This document shows, piece after piece, positions 1-4,281 of a stretch of DNA of 20,000 bases. This DNA is from a virus: positions 1-20,000 of the IMG/VR virus record IMGVR_UViG_3300027896_000289. One strand, 5' to 3'. The notes beneath the pieces are model-generated. The model did not search any database. It was given only the letters and a program-made list of their open reading frames with translations, and was not told the DNA's origin. The translations under genes were made by a program, and so were the position numbers. Each line of letters opens with the position of its first letter. The first letter of the stretch is position 1.

Positions 1-7
1 TTAATAT

Positions 8-67
8 GAAGTAATGCCGCCAACATTATTGAGGCGCGGGTTACTTCGTACAACACCGGCGTTATGC
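8..67. repeat. Hairpin at left edge, possible left-truncated attC
   Basis: GAAGTAA (8-14) and TTACTTC (41-47) are perfect inverted repeats, extended inward by a GC-rich imperfect stem (CCGCC region with GGCGCG region). The segment is followed by GTTATGC at 61-67, which fits the attC right-core consensus. The left core would lie upstream of the window, so it cannot be checked. The right part overlaps the left arm of the better supported site at 48-130, so both may not be functional. Confidence 0.35.
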
Positions 68-100
68 AATGCGGATCACATTAAGGAGTTGGAATTATAG
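14..100 (+). CDS. Tiny ORF ending at the attC right arm (28 aa, doubtful)
   Basis: An ATG at 14 opens a 28-codon frame ending in TAG at 98-100, directly before the right stem of the attC-like site. The MT-A70 gene and the 1285-1620 gene end in the same way at their sites, with a Leu codon and TAG abutting the right arm. An in-frame TAA at 2-4 limits the frame on the left. No Shine-Dalgarno site is visible and the frame lies inside inverted repeats, so it may be a decayed cassette gene or chance. No function is proposed. Confidence 0.2.
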   Translation: MPPTLLRRGLLRTTPALCNADHIKELEL

Positions 101-130
101 CCGCACTGCACAACACCGGAAACGTTAGGC
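48..130 (+). repeat. attC: attC-like site 1
   Basis: The left box GTACAAC (48-54) faces the right box GTTAGGC (124-130). The inner arms 56-74 and 101-119 pair over 19 positions with three non-Watson-Crick positions. All three become G.T wobbles if the bottom strand folds, which is the strand integron integrases recombine. The loop is 75-100. The right unpaired spacer is AAAC (120-123) and the left is a single A. Length is 83 nt, within the known attC range. Confidence 0.72.
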
Positions 131-172
131 GCAATTGTCAACGCTTGAGAGTTATAGTTTTTGGGGGCTAAG

Positions 173-817
173 ATGTTGTATCGCACGATAGTTGCAGATC
201 CGCCTTGGCCGTACACCTGTGCCATTGCGAACCGTAAGCGCAGTTGTGGCAGTGGTGCGCTTGAACCCGGGGCGCGCCTCCCATATCCAACTATGTCTAT
301 CAGCGAAATTTGTGCTCTGGACGTGGCAAAGATGGCGGCGGACGATTGCCATTTGTGGCTCTGGACTACTAACAAGTTTCTTCGCGACGGGTTTGACGTA
401 ATGGCCGCTTGGGGCTTCACGTATCTCGCGCCGATTCATTGGATCAAGCCGAGTGGCGTTGGCAATTGGTTTGTCAATCTCACGCAGACTTGCCTTTTCG
501 GGTATCGGCGCTTTTGCAAGTTCGAGGGGTCGCGCTATTTGCCAAACGTCATCGATGCGCGGGCGAGCGTCCATTCCGCCAAACCCGAAGAGACGTATCG
601 CTATATCGAAAGTGTGTCCGCCGCCCCTCGTCTCGAAATGTTTGCGCGCCCCTGGACTCCGCTGTTCCCAAGTCGGATCGGCTGGCATGTATGGGGTAAC
701 GAAGTTCCGTGTGATGCGAGCATCGCCCCCAAAAAAGAACTGGTGGAGGCGTTGACAACAGCGCCTAACACACAAAGGGACGCCATGCCCGCTGATGCTT
801 TTGAAGGGGATTTGTAG
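173..817 (+). CDS. MT-A70 family DNA N6-adenine methyltransferase (cassette gene)
   Basis: The 214-residue product carries the MT-A70 catalytic motif DPPWPY at about residues 9-14 (DPPW signature of SAM-dependent N6-adenine methylation). A central HLWLWTTN segment and a WGNEV stretch near the C-terminus are also typical of the family. The full fold is present, so it is likely active. No endonuclease gene is adjacent, which suggests an orphan methyltransferase that protects or marks DNA; this is inference. The ATG at 173 is chosen because GGGGG (163-167) is a suitable ribosome site; a TTG at 161 in the same frame would add four residues. The last 18 codons lie inside the attC-like repeat, and the TAG abuts its right arm. 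MT-A70 genes are common on phages and mobile elements. Confidence 0.9.
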   Translation: MLYRTIVADPPWPYTCAIANRKRSCGSGALEPGARLPYPTMSISEICALDVAKMAADDCHLWLWTTNKFLRDGFDVMAAWGFTYLAPIHWIKPSGVGNWFVNLTQTCLFGYRRFCKFEGSRYLPNVIDARASVHSAKPEETYRYIESVSAAPRLEMFARPWTPLFPSRIGWHVWGNEVPCDASIAPKKELVEALTTAPNTQRDAMPADAFEGDL

Positions 818-850
818 GCGGGCACAGCGCCCGTTTGTGGAACGTTGGGC
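763..850 (+). repeat. attC: attC-like site 2, overlapping the 3' end of the MT-A70 gene
   Basis: GCCTAAC (763-769) pairs with GTTGGGC (844-850). After a short unpaired spacer, CACAAA and GGG (771-779) pair with CCC and TTTGTG (830-839), leaving G833 unpaired. The inner stem TGCCCGC (786-792) pairs perfectly with GCGGGCA (818-824). The loop holds the end of the gene, and its stop TAG (815-817) directly precedes the right arm. Length is 88 nt. This is one of the two clearest sites, because boxes, spacer, bulge and inner stem are all present. Confidence 0.8.
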
Positions 851-868
851 GTTCGTTTCACACATTTT

Positions 869-897
869 GCCAGCTTTGAATTTATAGTTCGGCTGGC
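869..897 (+). promoter_or_regulatory. Leader hairpin just upstream of the 909 gene's ribosome site
   Basis: GCCAGC (869-874) and GCTGGC (892-897) form a 6-bp stem with a loop containing TTATAG. The right arm ends one base before the Shine-Dalgarno GAGGAGG (898-904). It may modulate translation of the following cassette gene or be a relic of an older cassette junction. No U-tract follows, so it is not an intrinsic terminator. Confidence 0.35.
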
Positions 898-908
898 GAG
901 GAGGAAAA

Positions 909-1241
909 ATGCGCGTAGCAGATGTTCGCAAACGGTATCCTGAGTTTTTCGTGACAGTGGAGGCGGCGGCTTGGGACGACATGCAGATGGATTTCAAACG
1001 AGGTATTATTTCCGATACAAAGGTCATGCGTCGTATCGCATATAACGCCGCCGCAGTCGCAACATTGGAGTTGCACAAGATCGCCAGCCGAAAGAAAATT
1101 ATTGTAGCTGGCAAAACTTCTCACAACAGCGCTATGGTCGAAATCGCTGATTCGGTGTGTAGCTTTTATACTACTAACCCACGTCTGAATCAGTCCGATG
1201 TTTCTTTTCTTGTCCAGTTAGAAACGCGACTTCGCCAGTAG
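909..1241 (+). CDS. Hypothetical cassette protein, 110 aa
   Basis: The gene starts with ATG behind a strong GAGGAGG (898-904), five bases of spacing, and ends in TAG (1239-1241) within the right arm of an attC-like site. The product is soluble-looking, with mixed charge and no signal peptide or membrane segment. An Ala-rich stretch around residues 47-54 suggests a helix. I recognise no domain. It sits alone between two attC-like sites, so it appears to be a one-gene cassette; most integron cassette genes have no known function, and none is assigned here. Confidence 0.72.
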   Translation: MRVADVRKRYPEFFVTVEAAAWDDMQMDFKRGIISDTKVMRRIAYNAAAVATLELHKIASRKKIIVAGKTSHNSAMVEIADSVCSFYTTNPRLNQSDVSFLVQLETRLRQ

Positions 1242-1256
1242 CGTGAACCGTTGGTG
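1172..1256 (+). repeat. attC: attC-like site 3 (weaker)
   Basis: TACTAAC (1172-1178) opposes GTTGGTG (1250-1256), with five of seven positions matching and two transitions. CACG (1180-1183) pairs with CGTG (1242-1245) and CTG (1185-1187) with CAG (1236-1238), the TAG stop of the 909 gene being bulged between them. The inner stem is short, so this site rests partly on its position between two cassette genes and on the shared GAAC-CGTTGG context with the site at 2712-2782. Confidence 0.5.
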
Positions 1257-1284
1257 GAAATAAACTTTTCCTTGGAGGTTATAA

Positions 1285-1620
1285 ATGGCCGCCGAAACAG
1301 ATTCACCCGTAAGGCACATGCTCTTTATGGATGTTGTTGTTAAAGCAACGTATGATCATTTTAAGAAATGGTGGGCGCAGTACGAAGCTGATATTTCTTC
1401 TACGCCAATGACCTCAACAAGGGGCGTTGCCTTCGATGCGTGGTTGGCGGCCATAAAACTGGTGGAAGAAAAGTTTACAGCAAACAACACACAAATGGAG
1501 AACATTTGCCCTAAATCCGCTGTGCTTCGCAGCAATCACACCTTGGTTTGCATCGAAGACGGCGATTCTTGTACTGGTATTGTTGGTGCTTGTCAAGATA
1601 ATGAGAGAGTTTATTTATAG
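1285..1620 (+). CDS. Hypothetical cassette protein, 111 aa
   Basis: ATG 1285 follows GGAGG (1274-1278) at good spacing; the TAG stop (1618-1620) directly precedes the right arm of the next attC-like site. The product has no membrane segment. An amphipathic N-terminal half (VVVKATYDHFKKWWAQYEAD) is followed by a Cys-containing C-terminal part (ICPKS, VCIEDGDSC, GACQ). The four cysteines in the last 40 residues could bind metal or be chance. The last 46 codons lie within the repeat, so the C-terminus may be shaped by the recombination site. No family is recognised. Confidence 0.7.
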   Translation: MAAETDSPVRHMLFMDVVVKATYDHFKKWWAQYEADISSTPMTSTRGVAFDAWLAAIKLVEEKFTANNTQMENICPKSAVLRSNHTLVCIEDGDSCTGIVGACQDNERVYL

Positions 1621-1655
1621 GGGCAAACAGCACCCGTTTGTGGAACGTTGTTTGC
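1480..1655 (+). repeat. attC: attC-like site 4, overlapping the 3' end of the 1285 gene
   Basis: GCAAACAAC (1480-1488) and GTTGTTTGC (1647-1655) are perfectly complementary over 9 bp. CACAAA (1490-1495) pairs with TTTGTG (1637-1642), GG (1497-1498) pairs with CC (1634-1635), and TTTGCCC (1505-1511) pairs with GGGCAAA (1621-1627). The GGAAC spacer before the right core (1642-1646) is the same as in site 2. The loop is long (about 109 nt), giving a 176-nt site, longer than most attCs. The right core GTTGTTT departs from the GTTRRRY consensus, but integrases read folded shape more than sequence. Confidence 0.7.
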
Positions 1656-1661
1656 AATACC

Positions 1662-1690
1662 GGGGCAGAGCGAAATTATAGGCGCGCCCC
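1662..1690. repeat. Small inverted repeat after site 4
   Basis: GGGGC (1662-1666) and GCCCC (1686-1690) flank a loop containing AAATTATAG. It immediately precedes the terminator hairpin of the minus-strand operon. A comparable GGGGC/GCCCC pair occurs at 2682-2710 at the other end of this cassette. Confidence 0.35.
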
Positions 1691-1719
1691 AAAACAAAAA
1701 GGCCCGCGTCGTGCGGGCC
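1691..1719 (-). terminator. Intrinsic terminator of the minus-strand operon
   Basis: GGCCCGC (1701-1707) and GCGGGCC (1713-1719) form a perfect 7-bp GC stem with a 5-nt loop. On the minus strand it is followed by TTTTTGTTTT (complement of 1691-1700). It lies 28 bases beyond the stop of the last minus-strand gene and matches a rho-independent terminator for that transcript. Confidence 0.88.
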
Positions 1720-1747
1720 AAGACAGAAGACAAGAAATGCGGAATAT

Positions 1748-2143
1748 CTACTCTGTAAATTTGCGGTATGCCTCTCGGCGAGTATCAGTCAGCGAGATAC
1801 CCAACTCCTCTGATTTTGTTTCGAGTGCGGTTTTCAGTTCGCCGGGAACCGTGATTTTGTCGAGCACGGTGTCGCCGACGGACGGTCGCCCGATCCGGCT
1901 GGAAACCTCACCGAACGCGAACCCGTCCTTATACCCGCGTCCCCGTTGTTTGCGCGATTCGTCGCGGCTGTTCGCGGCTGACAACCATTTCTCATGCTCT
2001 CCCGGTTCGCCGAATTTCTCACCGTGGTATGCTCGGCGCAGCCCGCGGATGTACCCGGCCCAATACTCTGCCATCATCGGTTCGGCGAGGCCGCGCATTG
2101 TCTCGGCGCGGCGCATTTCTGATTTGAATTTCTGCTCTGTCAT
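1748..2143 (-). CDS. Putative ribbon-helix-helix-like protein, 131 aa
   Basis: The minus-strand ATG at 2143 is preceded by AGGAGG at good spacing. The N-terminal two thirds are charged and Gly/Arg-rich (GYIRGLRRAYHG at about 30-41, RGRGYKDGFAFG at about 68-79). The last 45 residues, from GRPSVGDTVLDKITVPGELKT onward, have a short beta strand followed by two helices (LKTALETKSEELG; TDTRREAYRKF), as in CopG/Arc-type DNA-binding folds. That would make it a DNA-binding regulator or a cassette-maintenance factor; the assignment is by pattern only. It is second in a two-gene operon read against the array, 19 bases after the upstream gene. Confidence 0.75.
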   Translation of the reverse strand: MTEQKFKSEMRRAETMRGLAEPMMAEYWAGYIRGLRRAYHGEKFGEPGEHEKWLSAANSRDESRKQRGRGYKDGFAFGEVSSRIGRPSVGDTVLDKITVPGELKTALETKSEELGISLTDTRREAYRKFTE

Positions 2144-2162
2144 TGCGAACCTCCTGTTTATG

Positions 2163-2522
2163 TTAGTCGCTCATTCTGTCGTAGCAATCCGGGCAACTGG
2201 TGCCCATCGACGCGCTCATCACCGAACCACGCGGAACGCTGTGCCCGCAGGAGCATTTCACCAGGGCGGGAGCCGGTTTCGGGGCAGCAACGGCGCGAAT
2301 CTGCTCCATGCCGTGATCGTAATAGTAGTTGGGGCTCTGTTTGCCGGTTTTCGCTGCCGCTCCACGGCCGTCGTTCAGCAGTTTTTCCAGTTCGGCACGG
2401 TCGATTTTTTCAAACGCCGCCGCCTGGTCGAGGGCTGCATTGGCCGTAGCGTCGTCAACCGGTTTCCAGCTCATCCCCATCGATCCGACGTATCCGCTGG
2501 TCATCTGGTACTGTCCGCTCAT
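2163..2522 (-). CDS. Hypothetical protein with C-terminal Cys motif, 119 aa
   Basis: The minus-strand ATG at 2522 follows AGGAGGAGAG, a strong ribosome site. The C-terminus holds KCSCGHSVPRG...SCPDCY, a CxC-CxxC pattern that could bind one zinc ion as a small ribbon. The middle (residues 30-60) is Ala-rich and helical, and an internal QSPNYYYDHGMEQIRA stretch is distinctive. It is first in the minus-strand operon, behind a good promoter. I do not recognise its function; similar zinc-ribbon small proteins occur on phages and plasmids. Confidence 0.75.
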   Translation of the reverse strand: MSGQYQMTSGYVGSMGMSWKPVDDATANAALDQAAAFEKIDRAELEKLLNDGRGAAAKTGKQSPNYYYDHGMEQIRAVAAPKPAPALVKCSCGHSVPRGSVMSASMGTSCPDCYDRMSD

Positions 2523-2564
2523 TCTCTCCTCCTCGGTTTAGGTTTGCTCTCTGCCTACACCTAT

Positions 2565-2593
2565 AATATACACTATTTTGATAAGAAAGTCAA
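2565..2593 (-). promoter_or_regulatory. Sigma70-type promoter for the minus-strand operon
   Basis: Read on the minus strand, TTGACT (complement of 2588-2593) and TATATT (complement of 2565-2570) are separated by exactly 17 bases. The surroundings are AT-rich. It lies about 43 bases before the ATG at 2522. A near-consensus promoter facing this way explains expression of genes that oppose the array. Confidence 0.85.
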
Positions 2594-2716
2594 TACTTTT
2601 TTAATAAATAATGAAGATATTTTTATCCCCATAAACTACAACGAGTTACAAAGCGAAGAGCGGCCCGTCCTGGGCCGAAGAGGGGCGCGCAGGACATTAA
2701 TGAGTGCCCCGGTACA
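2594..2716. other. Intergenic stretch before the last attC-like site
   Basis: The left part is AT-rich upstream DNA of the minus-strand promoter. The right part holds two inverted repeats: CGGCCC/GGGCCG (2670-2686 region, 5-nt loop) and GGGGC (2682-2686) with GCCCC (2706-2710). Neither is followed by a T-run. No gene is seen here. Confidence 0.4.
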
Positions 2717-2782
2717 ACAAACAACAGGCGCAGGGTTGCCATTTGCAAAGCCAAACAGCACCCGTGCGCCGAACCGTTGGAG
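2712..2782 (+). repeat. attC: attC-like site 5, last in the array
   Basis: GGCGCA plus GGG (2727-2735) pair with CCC plus TGCGCC (2761-2770), leaving G2764 unpaired. This is the same bulge position after CCC as in sites 2 and 4. The right core is GTTGGAG (2776-2782). The left core is ambiguous: GTACAAC (2712-2718, the same as site 1) or AAACAAC (2719-2725). The segment CAAACAGCACCCG is shared with site 4. TGC/GCA and TTTG/CAAA extend the stem inward to a very short loop. Confidence 0.62.
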
Positions 2783-2787
2783 GAAAT

Positions 2788-2937
2788 ATGAAACAAAAAT
2801 TACTCGCGGTTCTCTGGTTCCTGTTCGCCGTTGCCGCGCTCATGGCGGCGTATCAATACGTCAGCGAAATCGCCTACGAGCGGGGAATCCATGACGCTAA
2901 TCACCTGAAGTTTTACCCGAAGGAGGCAGGAAAATGA
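2788..2937 (+). CDS. Small single-pass membrane protein, 49 aa
   Basis: ATG 2788 is chosen because GGAGGA (2779-2784) lies directly before it; an upstream in-frame ATG at 2704 would run through the attC repeat and lacks a good ribosome site. Residues 4-22 (KLLAVLWFLFAVAALMAAY) form one hydrophobic segment with a positive N-terminus, then a short polar tail. It opens a run of four overlapping small genes, sharing ATGA with the next. Function is unknown; a membrane anchor or lysis-associated role is conceivable but unsupported. Confidence 0.68.
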   Translation: MKQKLLAVLWFLFAVAALMAAYQYVSEIAYERGIHDANHLKFYPKEAGK

Positions 2938-3155
2938 AATTGCTAAATGACATTAATGTCGTAGCGTCAAAAGAATTTATCGAACTGATGGCGCTAAAAA
3001 CAGAGGCGGACGGGATGACGGCAGAAAATCATATCCGTATAGCAAATATCGAAGCACCCGCTTACAACGATATAGAATTTTTCAGGATAGCAGAAAAGAT
3101 GCGTGCGCTGAAACCGAAGGAGGTCAAGGATGAGCGAATACCAGAAGCCATATAG
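2934..3155 (+). CDS. Hypothetical small protein, 73 aa
   Basis: It starts at an ATGA overlap with the preceding stop, with AAGGAGG about 10 bases upstream, so translation is probably coupled. The product is helical and charged, with no cysteine and no membrane segment. No domain is recognised. Its last 26 bases overlap the next gene, typical of compact phage early or accessory operons. Confidence 0.68.
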   Translation: MKLLNDINVVASKEFIELMALKTEADGMTAENHIRIANIEAPAYNDIEFFRIAEKMRALKPKEVKDERIPEAI

Positions 3156-3345
3156 CGAACACGCGCGGCGGGAACATGAGCGGATATTTGCCACGAAAAA
3201 ATATAAAGTCAAAAGAGGGATATTTCAGGGACATATTTTCCTCGGTGAATATGTCATAATCAACGGGGAAGAAAGAATTTGGGATTGCGATAGCGTAGGA
3301 CGTTCTTACCCCGCCGAAGACTGCGAACCAGTGAGGGAGTGGTGA
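3130..3345 (+). CDS. Hypothetical small protein, 71 aa
   Basis: AAGGAGG (3117-3123) precedes ATG 3130 at good spacing, inside the end of the previous gene. The N-terminal 30 residues are strongly charged (HARREHERIFATKKYKVKRG). The remainder looks like beta structure (IFLGEYVIINGEERIWDCD), possibly a small SH3-like or KOW-like barrel, but this is speculative. No family is recognised. Confidence 0.66.
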   Translation: MSEYQKPYSEHARREHERIFATKKYKVKRGIFQGHIFLGEYVIINGEERIWDCDSVGRSYPAEDCEPVREW

Positions 3346-3349
3346 AAAT

Positions 3350-3511
3350 ATGAAATGTAAAGATTGTAAATTTTTTACAAAGGACGTTGAGTTTCCGCAA
3401 CTTGGACAATGCAGTAAAATATTCAATGAATACATACATGTTGTATCTGCCGATGCTTGGTATATAGAACCCGAATTTGGTTGTATTTACGGAGAACCAC
3501 GAAGGAAGTAA
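3350..3511 (+). CDS. Small four-cysteine protein, 53 aa
   Basis: This short gene begins with ATG five bases after the previous stop. The product begins MKCKDCKFF and continues with GQC and FGC, giving a CxxC...C...C arrangement suited to one zinc ion. This pattern is frequent among tiny phage-encoded proteins whose role is unknown. A purine-rich GAGGGAG lies upstream, at slightly long spacing. A similar two-part Cys pattern appears in two small genes at 8620 and 8936, so the phage carries several unrelated small metal-binding candidates. Confidence 0.65.
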   Translation: MKCKDCKFFTKDVEFPQLGQCSKIFNEYIHVVSADAWYIEPEFGCIYGEPRRK

Positions 3512-3552
3512 GCCGTCGGAACCGATGATGCCGGTTGCTATAAGTAAAGCCG

Positions 3553-3610
3553 GTTTTATCGCTAAAAATCGTGTTTTATTAATAAAACAACGCAGTTTTA
3601 TCAATAAAAA
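3553..3610. repeat. Three spaced copies of a palindromic AT motif
   Basis: Copies begin at 3553, 3573 and 3595. The middle one, GTTTTATTAATAAAAC (3573-3588), is a perfect 16-base palindrome. The third, GTTTTATCAATAAAAA (3595-3610), differs at two positions, and the first (GTTTTATCGCTAAAAA) at more. Spacing of 20 and 22 bases is about two helical turns, so bound dimers would sit on the same face of the DNA. Confidence 0.6.
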
Positions 3611-3777
3611 TAAATTATTTTTGGTATATTTTTGAAAATCCGCGAAGTTTTTCTCCGTTTTACAGGTTTGGTAAGTCCTTGAAAAACCCAAAGATATAGA
3701 AGTAATGTAAGATTTTTTGCGAAAAATAAGGATGATATGGGTTATTGTTTATAAATAAACCATTGTTATAAAAAAAA

Positions 3778-3795
3778 ATATATAGGTCTATATAT
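3778..3795. repeat. Perfect ATATATAG-GT-CTATATAT palindrome
   Basis: Two 8-base arms around a GT centre, 45 bases before the DUF5681 gene start. AT-rich extensions on both sides continue the symmetry imperfectly. It could be an operator, an easily melted segment or low-complexity chance. Confidence 0.4.
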
Positions 3796-3840
3796 ATTTT
3801 AGTTTGGACTTTACACTGAAAAATGAGGTATTATTAGATC

Positions 3841-4281
3841 ATGAAAGTTGAAAAGCAAGTTAAGAAGAAGATACAAGGATTCGGAACCGGTGCCGGATTC
3901 AAACCTGGTAAGTCCGGTAATCCTCTTGGGCGTCCGGTAACCGAACGGTGTATACCAGAAATCTTACGAAGAATCGGTAACGATCCTGCTCCTCCAAGTG
4001 TAAGAAGGTTCTTGAGTAAACAGTTCCCAACCAGAGATCTTACAAATTTGGATAACCGGGAAGCAACATTACTCCGAGCTTATTACGATGCTGACAGAGG
4101 CAAGGATTCTGCAAGAGACTTTATTGCCAACAGAACTGAAGGTAAAGTAAGAGACCGGATTAATCTTACTACCGGCGATGAAAAAGTAAACAAACCTGTG
4201 ATTGATTTCTCAGCACTGACTCCTGATAAACTATACTCATTAAGGGAGACCTTGCGTGCAATTGTTAGAAACCGAGCTTGA
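3841..4281 (+). CDS. DUF5681-type phage protein in the small-terminase position, 146 aa
   Basis: Residues 13-33 (FGTGAGFKPGKSGNPLGRP) match the DUF5681 signature, a short basic Gly/Pro motif found in phage proteins next to large terminase. The following 80 residues are helical and charged. The gene lies directly before the large terminase and overlaps it by 26 bases, the usual place of TerS, so a role in DNA recognition for packaging is likely but inferred. The start is the ATG at 3841; the only ribosome-site candidate is a weak GAGGT about 13 bases upstream. Codon use is AT-leaning, like the first half of terL. Confidence 0.72.
   Translation: MKVEKQVKKKIQGFGTGAGFKPGKSGNPLGRPVTERCIPEILRRIGNDPAPPSVRRFLSKQFPTRDLTNLDNREATLLRAYYDADRGKDSARDFIANRTEGKVRDRINLTTGDEKVNKPVIDFSALTPDKLYSLRETLRAIVRNRA

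Larger units (their letters stand above)
1..2782 (+). mobile_element. Integron-type gene-cassette array (right-hand part, no integrase in window)
   Basis: Short genes alternate with imperfect inverted repeats that have the layout of integron attC sites. Outer boxes end in AAC on the left and start with GTT on the right, followed by an unpaired spacer, an inner stem and a loop of variable size. Right-hand cores are GTTAGGC (124), GTTGGGC (844), GTTGGTG (1250), GTTGTTT (1647) and GTTGGAG (1776+1000, i.e. 2776). Each sense gene lies just left of one of these sites, as in a cassette array read away from an attI located left of the window. No IntI is visible, so this is either the distal end of a complete integron or a cluster of attC sites lacking an integrase. 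To the right of 2782 no further site was found, so the array seems to end there, directly against phage-like genes. Sites were found by eye; a covariance-model search has not been run. Confidence 0.72.
3512..3840. promoter_or_regulatory. AT-rich non-coding region before the packaging genes
   Basis: No gene is seen in about 330 bases. The region is much more AT-rich than its flanks, with homopolymer A and T runs. It holds a short AACCG/CGGTT hairpin (3520-3536), three spaced copies of a GTTTTAT...ATAAAA motif (3553-3610) and an ATATATAG/CTATATAT palindrome (3778-3795). Position directly before the small-terminase slot suits a promoter/operator, a packaging initiation (pac or cos) site, or both. 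A TTTACA at 3810 with TATT-type sequences about 16 bases on is a weak promoter candidate. Confidence 0.5.

Noticed and set aside
8-67. A complete extra attC site at the left edge
   Set aside because: The hairpin and GTTATGC core are suggestive, but the left box would lie outside the window and the right part is already used by the better paired site at 48-130; listed only as a low-confidence repeat.
151-158. TATAGT after cassette junctions read as a -10 promoter box
   Set aside because: No suitable -35 hexamer occurs 16-18 bases upstream at 153, 883 or 1677; kept only as a recurrent motif of unknown role.
152-1114. Minus-strand open frame of 320 codons
   Set aside because: Antisense to the MT-A70 gene with its DPPWPY motif and to the 909 gene; spans an attC-like repeat and shows no recognisable domain.
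1638-2894. Long plus-strand open frame of 418 codons
   Set aside because: It runs antisense to the two minus-strand genes, across their terminator, promoter and the last attC-like site. The product is Arg/Ser-rich low-quality sequence, and the minus-strand genes have strong ribosome sites, promoter and terminator.
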